From Lachnospiraceae bacterium (GTDB taxonomy: Bacteria > Bacillota > Clostridia > Lachnospirales > Lachnospiraceae): a DNA stretch of 64,000 nt. The position numbers and the translations under genes were made by a program. Below are positions 1 to 8,199 of the stretch, piece by piece. The DNA lies in contig CAJTGD010000027.1 in the NCBI GenBank assembly GCA_910575475.1, forward strand, positions 1 to 64,000, given 5' to 3'. Positions within the stretch are counted from its first letter, which is position 1; every line of letters starts with the position of its first letter. The notes under the pieces are model-generated. The model was not told the DNA's origin, did no database searches, and saw only the letters and a list, made by a program, of their open reading frames with translations.

Positions 1-200
1 AGAAATAAAAAATATTCTATCTACATAGTATCACATCATAGATAAATTGCAAGATAAAAATGGAAGAAAATCCCATAAATAAAGGGCTTTATGCTGTTAT
101 CAGATTGTCTTGAGGGCGTGTAGAGGGAATTATGTAGCGGGAACTACGGATAATTGGAGAAAAAAACGTTTATGTAGGAAAAAATTCTCCGAACCAACAC
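1..200. other. AT-rich left edge, no gene recognised
   Basis: No convincing reading frame starts here. A small inverted repeat (CATAAA at 74-79, TTTATG at 88-93) is visible. The frame of the downstream ATPase is open back to 138, just after a TAG at 135-137, but contains no ATG, GTG or TTG before 201. A GGAGA at 156-160 has no usable start codon in that frame behind it. Confidence 0.4.
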
Positions 201-1193
201 ATGATAATTTCAGGCACTAGCGGAGCGGGAAAATCTATTAGAATCGTTGAAATTGAGCGCAACATAATTAGGGAGGGGGGAACGGTTATCGCATTTGATA
301 TAAATGGAACACATGAAAAAGTTGAGGGGGAAATTTATAATTATATTTCTGCACAGCGGGATGGATTAAATGTTAAATTGCTAGATACATCGTTGGTTCA
401 AAATGGACAGGAAACAATGACAAATTTGCTGGAATATGTCATGACGATTTTATGCCCGAGACAGCTACGGGGAGCCGTACAGCAGAACGCTGTACGTGAA
501 GCACTGAAATTTGCCATTCGAAATCAAAAAAATTTTTCAACGGAAATGGAAGCCATTGCAGAGGGGTTAAATGTTCAAGATTCAACAGAGGCGAAGGGGG
601 CGTATCGACATCTTTGCGATATTCTAGAAGGTAATATTTTCAGGTGCAGCGAAAAACAGATAATTGAGAGGCGTTTAAACATTATTTCGCTGAAGGGTAT
701 TAATCCAAAAACCCAGAAACGGATTATAGAGATTTTTCTCGGAGTGTATTGGAAAATGTTGCGAACGAACGAAAATAATTTGAAAAAGTGTACACTCGTC
801 ATCGATGAATTCCAAAATTTAGCGTTCGAAACGAACACAGTTTTGTTTCAGATGCTCACAGAAGCACGGAAATACAAATTGCAATTGATTTTGGCAACAC
901 AGACTTTAACTGTGTTCTCAAAAAAGCAGCTGGCAGTCATCAATCAGGCCGCCGTAAAGTTGTTTTTCCAGCCAAATGTGGTTGATATTCGCCAAATTGC
1001 GGATTTTATTGAGCCGGGAAAGAAAGAGAACTGGTTTGCGAAATTACGGGATTTGAAAATCGGACAGGCCATTACAGTAGGTGAACTGGAAATAAATGGT
1101 CACCCGAAAAGCCAGCCGATTGTAACCTATTCAGATTATCAATCAAAAAAAGCAGCGCAACCACCGAACTTACCTCATAACATCGGGGGTTGA
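201..1193 (+). CDS. HerA/VirB4-like P-loop ATPase, possibly N-terminally truncated
   Basis: The 330-residue product has a Walker A motif GTSGAGKS at residues 5-12, a Walker B CTLVIDEF around 197-204, and a following LILATQT segment around 229-235 typical of the HerA/FtsK/VirB4 group of DNA-pumping ATPases (DUF87-like). Such proteins usually have more than 100 residues before Walker A; here there are four, and no Shine-Dalgarno sequence sits at a proper distance from ATG 201. The frame is open back to 138 and would encode residues resembling the usual lead-in to Walker A, so the N-terminus may be lost or the gene may be a remnant. It lies in the mobile element and probably served DNA transfer or element maintenance. 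The family is fairly sure, the exact role is not. Confidence 0.65.
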   Translation: MIISGTSGAGKSIRIVEIERNIIREGGTVIAFDINGTHEKVEGEIYNYISAQRDGLNVKLLDTSLVQNGQETMTNLLEYVMTILCPRQLRGAVQQNAVREALKFAIRNQKNFSTEMEAIAEGLNVQDSTEAKGAYRHLCDILEGNIFRCSEKQIIERRLNIISLKGINPKTQKRIIEIFLGVYWKMLRTNENNLKKCTLVIDEFQNLAFETNTVLFQMLTEARKYKLQLILATQTLTVFSKKQLAVINQAAVKLFFQPNVVDIRQIADFIEPGKKENWFAKLRDLKIGQAITVGELEINGHPKSQPIVTYSDYQSKKAAQPPNLPHNIGG

Positions 1194-1233
1194 CAATGAA
1201 TTTTTAAGAATCTAACGAAGGAGGGAATGGTAG

Positions 1234-1290
1234 ATGGAAAAGGGACTTGAGCTTGGAATCTGGATTCACATTCACCTTCCAAATTTGTGA
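1234..1290 (+). CDS. Possible 18-residue leader-type peptide
   Basis: ATG 1234 lies 9 bases after a strong AAGGAGGG (1218-1225) and opens an 18-codon frame ending at TGA 1288-1290. The peptide is hydrophobic with an IHIH segment and matches nothing I recognise. It is reported only because of the strong ribosome site. It could equally be a chance frame, or the ribosome site may belong to a decayed gene. Confidence 0.25.
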   Translation: MEKGLELGIWIHIHLPNL

Positions 1291-1316
1291 ATTTACAATT
1301 AAAAAGTGGTTTGCGG

Positions 1317-1355
1317 GCATAGTATATAAAAAACGGGAGTCCCGGGTCACTATGC
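1317..1355. repeat. Inverted repeat with inner palindrome in the element
   Basis: GCATAGT (1317-1323) is complementary to ACTATGC (1349-1355). Inside lies the palindrome CGGGAGTCCCG (1334-1344). There is no T-run, so it is not an intrinsic terminator. It lies between the ATPase and the small peptide gene and could be a site for the element's own proteins. Confidence 0.45.
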
Positions 1356-1408
1356 CAGCAGATTATATGGAAGAAAACAAAAGAATACACAGGAAAGGAG
1401 AGGACAAA

Positions 1409-1516
1409 ATGAATAAATCATCCAAGAAGCAGTTAACGGTTGCACAAGTGCATTACGGTACCAAAAAACTGACAGACTGTATGGCATCGGTTATCAAAGT
1501 ACATAAAATCAGCTAA
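1409..1516 (+). CDS. Small 35-residue basic protein of the mobile element
   Basis: ATG 1409 follows AGGAAAGGAGAGG (1391-1403) at a good distance, and the frame gives a 35-residue lysine-rich peptide beginning MNKSSKKQLTVAQVHYG. The frame is open further upstream, but this is the only start with a ribosome site. Small conserved peptides directly upstream of serine recombinase genes are common in Firmicutes elements, for example TnpW-like proteins. I cannot match this one to a family with certainty. A hairpin follows directly after the stop codon. Confidence 0.5.
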   Translation: MNKSSKKQLTVAQVHYGTKKLTDCMASVIKVHKIS

Positions 1517-1532
1517 ACAAACGAATCGGATA

Positions 1533-1568
1533 ACGGGAAGCACTGCTATTAGCGCTTCCCGTGCTTTA
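1533..1568 (+). terminator. Hairpin after the small peptide gene
   Basis: ACGGGAAGC (1533-1541) pairs with GCTTCCCGT (1554-1562) around a 12-base loop and is followed by GCTTTA. The stem is strong but the T-tract is poor, so termination is only likely. Confidence 0.5.
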
Positions 1569-1641
1569 TCCCACCAAAATGCAGAAAAGCCGCTGGCAAT
1601 GGTTTTCTGCCCTGCATCAAATGAATGGAGAATCAGGATTT

Positions 1642-3249
1642 ATGACAGAAAAAAACAGAGTAGCGCTGTATCTTCGATTATCAAAAGAGGATCAGGATAA
1701 GCTGCAAAAAGGAGACGACAGTGCCAGCATCCAGAATCAGAGGCTCCTGTTGACGGATTACGCCTTGGAACGTGATTATGAGATCGTAGAAGTATACTCT
1801 GATGATGATGAAAGCGGACTTTTTGATACCCGTCCGGATTTTGAGCGGATGCTGCGTGATGCAAAGCTTGGAAAATTTAATATTATTCTTGCAAAGTCAC
1901 AGTCAAGGTTTTCACGCAACATGGAGCATATAGAGAAATATCTCCATCATGATTTTGTGAATCTTGGGATCCGGTTTATCGGAGTAGTTGATGGAGCAGA
2001 TACGGCAAATTATGGGAACAAGAAATCGCGCCAGATCAATGGCCTTGTGAACGAATGGTATTGTGAGGACTTGTCCAATAATATCCGGAGTGCATTTAAG
2101 GCGAAAATGAAGGCCGGACAATTTTTAGGTTCCTCATGCCCGTATGGTTATGTAAAAGACCCAAAAGACCACAATCATCTGATTATTGATGATTATGCGG
2201 CAAGCATAGTGCGGAGGATATACTATTTATATCTGCAGGGAAATGGAAAGGCAAAGATTGGGAGGATTCTTACGGAAGACGGAATTTTGATTCCCAGCCG
2301 TTATAAAAGGGAGGTTCTCGGCATCCGGTATCATAATTCTCACGAGTTGGAGACAACCAAAAACTGGTCGTATCAGACGGTACACACCATTTTGAATAAT
2401 GAAGTCTATCTGGGGCATGTGGTACAAAATAAGCACAGCAACCTGTCTTACAAAGATAAGAAACATGTTCTGCAGCCAAAGGAAAAGTGGATCAAGGTAG
2501 AAAACCAGCATGATCCGATCATAGATGCCGAGACCTTTCGTCAGGTTCAGGAGAGACAGAAAATCCGCACGAAAGCAGTAAACAATGAACAAAGGGACAA
2601 TTCCATATTTTCTGGAATCCTTGTATGTGCGGACTGTAAACATACGATGGTACGGATGTATGAACGCCGGGGAAAACATGAATTTATCGGATTCTGTTGC
2701 AAAACATATAAGACACAGGGAAAAAAGGCCTGTACAAGCCATGCAATCAACTATGAACAGTTAAAAAACGTTGTGCTGGAAGCGATAAAAAAGGAAGCAA
2801 GACAGATACTCACTCCCGAGGACATCAATGGATTCAATGGCGTGGAATATGCCAGCAATCTGAAAGCGGACTATATGGTACAGATCCTGCAGATAGAAAA
2901 AGAGATGGAGCAGAAATTAAAGTATAAAAAGTTGACATACCAGAATTATATGGATGAGGTCATTTCCAAAGCAGAGTATCTTTCCTATATAAAGGAGTAT
3001 GATGCGGACATTTCCGAACTGCAAAGTAAGCTGGATCATGTGAATACGCAGATCGAGGAACAGTCAGACTTGGAATCCGAATATCATAAATGGGAAGAGA
3101 GTTTTAAAAATTATATCAATATAGATGAACTGACCAGAGATGTGGTTCTGGAATTGATTGAGAAGATCGAGGTGAACGATGACGGCTCCATCAGCATATT
3201 CTATAAGTTCCAGAATCCATATGTGGAAATCTGTCATGCTGATGAGTAA
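1642..3249 (+). CDS. Large serine recombinase (site-specific integrase/transposase)
   Basis: The 535-residue product has an N-terminal resolvase domain with the YLRLS motif; Ser14 is the expected nucleophile that forms the 5'-phosphoseryl DNA link. A recombinase domain follows (about residues 150-290), then a zinc ribbon with CADC near 329-332 and a second cysteine set near 352-364, then a coiled-coil stretch. Length and domain order match TndX/Tn4451-type and phage large serine integrases. I chose ATG 1642 because it has a GGAG at 1627-1630 and places the domain at the N-terminus; a GTG at 1561 would add 27 unlikely residues. It probably catalysed the insertion into the carboxypeptidase gene that ends at 4341. 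Confidence 0.93.
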   Translation: MTEKNRVALYLRLSKEDQDKLQKGDDSASIQNQRLLLTDYALERDYEIVEVYSDDDESGLFDTRPDFERMLRDAKLGKFNIILAKSQSRFSRNMEHIEKYLHHDFVNLGIRFIGVVDGADTANYGNKKSRQINGLVNEWYCEDLSNNIRSAFKAKMKAGQFLGSSCPYGYVKDPKDHNHLIIDDYAASIVRRIYYLYLQGNGKAKIGRILTEDGILIPSRYKREVLGIRYHNSHELETTKNWSYQTVHTILNNEVYLGHVVQNKHSNLSYKDKKHVLQPKEKWIKVENQHDPIIDAETFRQVQERQKIRTKAVNNEQRDNSIFSGILVCADCKHTMVRMYERRGKHEFIGFCCKTYKTQGKKACTSHAINYEQLKNVVLEAIKKEARQILTPEDINGFNGVEYASNLKADYMVQILQIEKEMEQKLKYKKLTYQNYMDEVISKAEYLSYIKEYDADISELQSKLDHVNTQIEEQSDLESEYHKWEESFKNYINIDELTRDVVLELIEKIEVNDDGSISIFYKFQNPYVEICHADE

Positions 3250-3253
3250 TAAC

Positions 3254-3282
3254 TTGAATTTTCTATGATTTACAAGTATACT
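3254..3282 (+). promoter_or_regulatory. Sigma-A type promoter for the Rpn nuclease gene
   Basis: TTGAAT (3254-3259) and TATACT (3277-3282) are separated by 17 bases and lie just upstream of the nuclease gene start at 3309. This gives the nuclease its own transcription start, independent of the recombinase. Confidence 0.6.
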
Positions 3283-3308
3283 AAAAATATAGAAGGAAGG
3301 ATGAAAAT

Positions 3309-4313
3309 ATGGCTAAAAAAACACAGCGGTTAAAACCAGATATCATATTGAAAAATTACTGGCGTAATAATGAACGGTTTGCGGATCTCTTTAATGCGGC
3401 CTTATTTGAAGGAAAGCAGGTGATCCGCCCGGAAGAATTAGAAGATGCAGACACAGAGGAGTCATCCATATTAGAAAATAAAGAGTATGCAGAGAGCCTT
3501 CAGGCATCCCGTGATAATCTGAAAATCAGCAAGAAATCTACGGTTCACGGCATAGAATTTGTATTGCTTGGAAATGAGTCGCAAAAGCATATCCATTATG
3601 CGATGCCAATGCGTATTATGGGCTACGATTATGGTACATACAAAAAACAGTATGACAGTAATGCTCAAAAATATACGAAGAGGGAAGGGCTGGAAGAAGA
3701 CGAATATCTTTCAAAAATGAAAAGCACAGATAAATTTGTACCTGTCATTACTGTAGTGGTCTACTATGGGGACAAACCATGGAATGGTGCAACAACTCTT
3801 CATCAGATGCTGAATATACCAGAGGAAATGAAAAATTGTGTAAATGATTATAAAATACCATTGATAGAGGCACGAAAAAATAATCTGGTATTGCATAATG
3901 CGAATAACAGGGATCTGTTTAATCTGTTGGAAATTATTTTAGATAAAAGCATACCAAAGAATGAAGCAAAGAAAAAAGCCATACAATACAGTGAGGAACA
4001 CAAGACGGATAAATCTGTCGTTATGACGATTGCCGGAGCAACGAACAGCAGGATTGACTACAATGCTTTTGAAAAAGGAGAGGTGAGTATGTGTACTTTA
4101 TTCGATGAGATTGCAAAAGAAAGTGAAGCACGTGGTGAAGCACGGGGTGAAGCACGGGGCGAGGTACGTGGTGAAGCACGAGGCATCATTGAAACAGGAT
4201 ATGATTATAAAATACCTGAAAATGATATTTTAGAGAGGCTCCAGAATAAGTTGAGTATACCTGTGGAACAGGCGAAAGAATTTCTCACGATGTACAGGAA
4301 AGGGACTATATGA
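3309..4313 (+). CDS. Rpn-family recombination-promoting nuclease / putative transposase
   Basis: The 334-residue product resembles the Rpn (PD-(D/E)XK nuclease, transposase_31-like) family: an N-terminal segment with RFADLFNAALF (residues 23-33), the MPMRIMGYD segment near 99-107, and the conserved FVPVITVVVYYG strand near 143-154. E. coli Rpn proteins cut DNA and promote RecA-independent recombination; some members act in phage defence. A run of five Gly-Glu-Ala-Arg-like units lies near residues 273-292, as is common in this family. GGAAGG at 3295-3300 serves ATG 3309. The gene sits at the inner edge of the mobile element and is likely cargo. Confidence 0.85.
   Translation: MAKKTQRLKPDIILKNYWRNNERFADLFNAALFEGKQVIRPEELEDADTEESSILENKEYAESLQASRDNLKISKKSTVHGIEFVLLGNESQKHIHYAMPMRIMGYDYGTYKKQYDSNAQKYTKREGLEEDEYLSKMKSTDKFVPVITVVVYYGDKPWNGATTLHQMLNIPEEMKNCVNDYKIPLIEARKNNLVLHNANNRDLFNLLEIILDKSIPKNEAKKKAIQYSEEHKTDKSVVMTIAGATNSRIDYNAFEKGEVSMCTLFDEIAKESEARGEARGEARGEVRGEARGIIETGYDYKIPENDILERLQNKLSIPVEQAKEFLTMYRKGTI
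4125..4184 (+). repeat. Five 12-bp tandem repeats inside the Rpn gene
   Basis: In-frame 12-base units of the form GAAGCACGTGGT are repeated five times with small changes and encode Glu-Ala/Val-Arg-Gly blocks. Such arrays can expand or contract by slippage in 4-residue steps without breaking the frame. Confidence 0.8.
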
Positions 4314-4327
4314 TAGTCTCTTTTTTT
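4303..4327 (+). terminator. Intrinsic terminator overlapping the Rpn stop codon
   Basis: GGACTAT (4303-4309) pairs with ATAGTCT (4313-4319), allowing one G-T pair, and is followed by a T-run (4321-4327). The hairpin includes the TGA stop codon at 4311-4313. It insulates the element's genes from the disrupted host gene. Confidence 0.75.
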
Positions 4328-4341
4328 GTCTACTATTTTTA

Positions 4342-5139
4342 AACGACGCCTGTGTGGCCATGTCGGAATACATCGCCGGCAGCGAGGAAGAGTTTGTCCG
4401 GCAGATGAATGAACGGGCCAAGGGGCTGGGCATGAAAAATACCCAGTTTGTCAACTGCAACGGCCTGGATACGGACGGACATGTGACCACCGCACGGGAT
4501 ATCGCCCTGATGTCCCGGGAGCTGATCACAAAATATCCCCAGATCCACGATTACTGCATGATCTGGATGGAAAATATCACCCATACCACCAGGAAGGGGA
4601 GCAGTGAATTTGGCCTCGCCAATACCAATAAGCTGGTCCGCCAGTATGAATACACGACCGGTCTGAAAACAGGATCCACCGGACTGGCAAAATTCTGTGT
4701 TTCTGCCACCGCGAAGAAAGGGGATGTGGAACTGATCGCTGTCATCATGGCGGCGGAGGATTCCAAGACCAGATTTAAAGACGCTACCGCGCTTCTGAAT
4801 CATGGATTTGGGAAATGTCAGATCTACAGGGATGAAGACCTGAAGCCTTTGGGAGAAGTCGCGGTGGCAGGGGGAGCGGAGGATACCGTGCCCTGTGAAT
4901 ATGGAGGGACCTTTACCTGGCTGGATACGGAAGGGGCGGATTTATCGGCCATCACCAAAGAATATAAAATGGAAGAATCCGTGCAGGCGCCTGTGAAAAA
5001 AGGAGACCGCGCGGGCTGTGTTTCTTATATCCTGAATGGGAAAGAGATCGGCAGTATTGACATCCTGGTGAGCGGGAATGTGGAAAAAGCGGGATTTCTC
5101 GATTATTTGATTAAAATGATGGGGCAGTTCCGGGCATAG
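4342..5139 (+). pseudogene. C-terminal fragment of a D-alanyl-D-alanine carboxypeptidase cut by the element
   Basis: The frame starts at the element edge with NDACVAMSEYIAGSEEEF, which matches the region just after the first residues of the SxN motif in DacA/DacF-type penicillin-binding proteins. The KTG motif (TTGLKTGSTG, about 4654-4683) and the C-terminal beta domain are present. The signal peptide and the catalytic SxxK half are absent, and no ribosome site precedes GTG 4354 or ATG 4360, so an active enzyme cannot be made from this copy. The reading frame remains free of stops, suggesting a recent event. The missing half should lie on the far side of the element. An intact paralogue lies at 8994-10322. 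Confidence 0.88.
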
Positions 5140-5154
5140 GAGAGTAAATATGTT

Positions 5155-5206
5155 CCAAAAAAGCAGAGCACACTCTGTAAATAAAGGAGCACGCTCTGCT
5201 TTTTGA
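5155..5206 (+). terminator. Terminator of the carboxypeptidase gene
   Basis: AAAAAGCAGAGC (ending about 5169) is complementary to GCTCTGCTTTTT (about 5193-5205), giving an A-tract, a strong stem and a T-tract. It would work in both directions. Confidence 0.75.
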
Positions 5207-5547
5207 AGTGAAAAACAGGAAAAATAAAAGGGTTCTTTACTTTATGGGGAAAAAATGGTAGGATATAGTAGTTGATTCGCACGTTGCTGTTTACAGCCTG
5301 ATTGTGGACTGAATACGTGAGAAGACATGAATTGGGATTATATTATGGGAAAAGTACGATAAAGTATGCGTGTATACAATCTGTGCAGGATAAATAAAAA
5401 GGAACGTTCGGAACGGTAGATTACACGCCTGTCTGCTGTGCGGACGATCTGTTGTCTACATAGCTAATGTCTGAGAATGATGGGGTTCTGCCCGATATCA
5501 GCAGGAATAATTACGACAAAATTACAAAGATACGGAGGAAAATGAAG
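5207..5547 (+). other. Long gene-free stretch upstream of deoC with weak candidate promoters
   Basis: No convincing gene is present. Two weak sigma-A-like promoters can be read: TTTACT (5236-5241) with TAGGAT (5259-5264), and TTGGGA with TACGAT about 100 bases further on, each with 17-base spacing. I see no riboswitch or DeoR-type operator I can name. Confidence 0.35.
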
Positions 5548-6198
5548 ATGAATTACGGCCCTTTGATCGATCATACGATACTGGCTCCCCAGGCAACAAA
5601 GGAACAGGTGGAGCAGTTATGTAAAGAAGCGATGCAGTACGGCTTCCATTCGGTCTGTGTAAATTCCAGCTTTGTTTATTATTGTGCCCGGCTTTTGAAG
5701 GACAGTGATGTGGCGGTATGCACGGTGATCGGATTTCCGCTGGGCGCCATGTCTACGGCCGGTAAGGCGGCGGAGGCAGAGCAGGCGATCCGGGATGGCG
5801 CCGGGGAACTGGATATGGTGATCCATATCGGAATGATCAAAAGCGGAGATTGGGAATATGTAAAGCAGGACATTTCTTCGGTTGTGGAAACGGCAAAGGG
5901 CAGGGCGAAGGTCAAAGTGATCCTGGAGACCTGTCTGCTTACAGACGAAGAGAAAATCAAAGCCTGCCGGATCTGCAGAGAATGCGGAGCTGATTTTGTG
6001 AAAACGTCCACTGGATTTTCCAAGGGCGGGGCAACGGCGGAGGATGTGGCCCTGATGCGCAGGAACGTAGGGCCCGACATGGGAGTGAAGGCCTCCGGCG
6101 GGATCCGTACTCTGGAGGATGCCAGAGCCATGGTGGAAGCCGGTGCCACCAGACTGGGTACAAGCTCCGGCGCGGCCATCGTGCAGGGGCAGGAATAA
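5548..6198 (+). CDS. deoC: Deoxyribose-phosphate aldolase
   Basis: The 216-residue TIM-barrel enzyme converts 2-deoxyribose-5-phosphate to glyceraldehyde-3-phosphate and acetaldehyde in deoxynucleoside breakdown. Asp89, the Schiff-base Lys152 in FVKTSTGFS, and Lys181 in VKASGG are all visible. I chose ATG 5548, nine bases after GGAGG (5534-5538); an ATG at 5542 is too close, and the frame upstream to 5467 has no ribosome site and is not part of the family. The acetaldehyde released could be used by the alcohol dehydrogenase at 26800, though they are not linked in an operon. Confidence 0.95.
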   Translation: MNYGPLIDHTILAPQATKEQVEQLCKEAMQYGFHSVCVNSSFVYYCARLLKDSDVAVCTVIGFPLGAMSTAGKAAEAEQAIRDGAGELDMVIHIGMIKSGDWEYVKQDISSVVETAKGRAKVKVILETCLLTDEEKIKACRICRECGADFVKTSTGFSKGGATAEDVALMRRNVGPDMGVKASGGIRTLEDARAMVEAGATRLGTSSGAAIVQGQE

Positions 6199-6316
6199 AC
6201 AGAATCAAAGGCCGGAACAATACAGTAAAAAGGCCAATCGCACGATTGGCTGTAAGGAATCAGCTGCTGTGAGCACCCAGCCAGAATACAGCAGTAACAA
6301 AAAATGAGGAATCTGT

Positions 6317-7243
6317 ATGAAATGGTGGAAAAAAATAGCCATGTCAGGTGCCGGACTTTTTTTCCTGGTGTTGGGAGAGGGCACGAGGGAATGCCGCAGC
6401 TTTCGGATGACACATTACCATCCGGAGCGTTCCGGTCAGCAGCCAGATGGACACTCCAGAAACAGGATCGTATTTTTGAGCGACCTGCATAACCGGGTAT
6501 ACGGCAGCCAAAATGACATTTTGCTGGAAAAGATCCGCGAAGCCAGGCCGGGGCTGATCCTGATCGGCGGGGATATGCTGATCGGGAAAAAGAATGCTTC
6601 GCCGGAGCAGGCTCTGGATTTTATCCGCCGGCTTCCGGAGATTGCTCCGGTATATTATGCCCTGGGCAATCATGAGCAGCGGCTGAAAAGCCAGGTGGAA
6701 AAGTACGGGGATGTGATGTATTATTATAGGAAGAAACTGACAGCGGCAGGGATCCATTTTCTGGAAAATGAATCTGCCGATGTTTCGCTGTCCGGAAGAG
6801 AGCTCAGGATCACCGGTCTGGCGCTTCCGCTGGATACTTATACCCATAAGGCATCCACAGGCGTATGTTCCTGCGAAAGGGGCGGATTTCGTCCGGCAGG
6901 AGATACCCGAAAGGCATCCGTGACAGGAAGGGATATCAGAAAACTGGCCGGACCGGCAGACAAAAGCCGGTATCAGATCCTTCTGGCCCACAATCCGGCC
7001 TATGTCCCGGCTTATAAGGAGTGGGGCGCCGATCTGGTGCTGTGCGGGCATCTGCACGGAGGCGTCCTGCGGATTCCGGGCTGGCGCGGGGTTGTGACCC
7101 CCCAGGCAGCTTTGTTTCCGAAATATTCGGGGGAGATGACGGTAGAGGACAATACGACGGTGGTGGTCAGCAAAGGACTGGGGACTCATACCGTCAATCT
7201 GCGCGTGTTCAATCCGGCGGAGGTCGTGGTGATCCATATATGA
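6317..7243 (+). CDS. Membrane-anchored calcineurin-like metallophosphoesterase
   Basis: The 308-residue product has the full two-metal phosphoesterase signature: SDLHN (55-59), GGDM (84-87), GNHE (117-120), AHNP (224-227) and GHLHGG (244-249). An N-terminal hydrophobic segment (about 8-20) suggests a membrane anchor or signal, so it probably acts outside the membrane, as do YkuE-like proteins, but its substrate is unknown. TGAGGAA lies seven bases before ATG 6317. A short inverted repeat (6233-6250) precedes the gene and has no T-run. The family is certain, the substrate is not. Confidence 0.85.
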   Translation: MKWWKKIAMSGAGLFFLVLGEGTRECRSFRMTHYHPERSGQQPDGHSRNRIVFLSDLHNRVYGSQNDILLEKIREARPGLILIGGDMLIGKKNASPEQALDFIRRLPEIAPVYYALGNHEQRLKSQVEKYGDVMYYYRKKLTAAGIHFLENESADVSLSGRELRITGLALPLDTYTHKASTGVCSCERGGFRPAGDTRKASVTGRDIRKLAGPADKSRYQILLAHNPAYVPAYKEWGADLVLCGHLHGGVLRIPGWRGVVTPQAALFPKYSGEMTVEDNTTVVVSKGLGTHTVNLRVFNPAEVVVIHI

Positions 7244-7352
7244 TTCGACCATCAAAAGTCCATTTTCATTGAAATACAACCGCACGGGTGAAAAGAACTG
7301 TTTGCGTCGGAAACGACAAAGGCGCAAGTTATAGATAAAAGGGGAGATTTAC

Positions 7353-8096
7353 ATGGGGATACCTGTAAAACTGGAAGTATTTGAAGGTCCTTTGGACCTG
7401 CTCCTGCATTTGATCGATAAGAACAAAATAGACATCTACGATATACCGATCGTGGAGATCACGAACCAGTATATGGACTACATCCGGCAGATGCAGCGCG
7501 CGGACCTGAATGTGATGAGTGAATTTCTTGTCATGGCGGCTACGCTTCTGGATATCAAATGCCGCATGCTCCTTCCGAAGGAAGTCAATGAGGAAGGGGA
7601 GGAGGAAGACCCCAGGCAGGAACTGGTGGAACAGCTCCTTCAATATAAGATGTACAAGTATATCGCATTTGAACTGAAGGACAGGCAGCTTGACGCGGAT
7701 CTGGTATTGTTCCGGAAGTCCACGATTCCGGAAGAGGTCCGGGAGTACGAAGAACCGGTTGACCTGGATGCGCTGCTGGCAGATGTGACGGTTTCCCGGC
7801 TCGGCAGGATCTTCCGGGATGTCATGAAACGGCAGAATAACAAGATCGATCCGGTCCGAAGCAAATTCGGCAGGATCGAAAAGGAGGAAGTGCCCCTTCC
7901 GTCCAAGATCGCATTTGTGGAGGGCTATGCGAAACACCACCGGAAGTTCAGCTTCCGGCAGCTTCTGGAAGGGCAGAAGAGCACCATGCATCTGGTCGTG
8001 ACATTTCTTGCGATCCTGGAATTGATGAAGACCGGGGCGATCCGGGCAATCCAGGAAAATACATTTGGAGAGATCCTGATCGAATCCACGTTATAA
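7353..8096 (+). CDS. scpA: Segregation and condensation protein A
   Basis: The 247-residue kleisin begins with the family hallmark VFEGPLDLLLHLIDKNKIDI and ends with a winged-helix domain. ScpA bridges the SMC dimer and ScpB to compact and segregate the chromosome. AAAGGGGAG precedes ATG 7353. scpB follows at once, as in most Firmicutes, and the two are probably co-transcribed. Length is normal for the family. Confidence 0.95.
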   Translation: MGIPVKLEVFEGPLDLLLHLIDKNKIDIYDIPIVEITNQYMDYIRQMQRADLNVMSEFLVMAATLLDIKCRMLLPKEVNEEGEEEDPRQELVEQLLQYKMYKYIAFELKDRQLDADLVLFRKSTIPEEVREYEEPVDLDALLADVTVSRLGRIFRDVMKRQNNKIDPVRSKFGRIEKEEVPLPSKIAFVEGYAKHHRKFSFRQLLEGQKSTMHLVVTFLAILELMKTGAIRAIQENTFGEILIESTL

Positions 8097-8199
8097 AAAA
8101 GAATTGCCGGCGTATCTGCTAAAGAATCAGCAGAAAATGTATTCACGGCAGATTCTAAGGCTACAGAACGGATATCAGAAGGCAAAGGCGGGTGGGCTG

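Larger units (their letters stand above)
1..4341. mobile_element. Right part of an integrated element with a large serine recombinase
   Basis: The segment carries an ATPase, a small peptide gene, a serine recombinase and an Rpn-family nuclease. It ends abruptly inside a carboxypeptidase gene whose remaining codons resume at 4342 with Asn-Asp-Ala-Cys-Val-Ala. Large serine recombinases integrate elements at short core sites and their genes usually sit near an element end, which fits the layout. The left end is outside the window, so the element's length, cargo and target duplication cannot be seen. Base composition is more AT-rich than the housekeeping genes that follow. Calling the whole segment one element is inference. 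Confidence 0.7.

Noticed and set aside
1561..1641. Upstream GTG start of the serine recombinase at 1561
   Set aside because: It overlaps the hairpin after the small peptide gene, lacks a ribosome site, and adds residues before the catalytic domain that the family does not have.
6233..6250. GCCAATCG/CGATTGGC hairpin after deoC as a terminator
   Set aside because: The loop is only two bases and no T-run follows.
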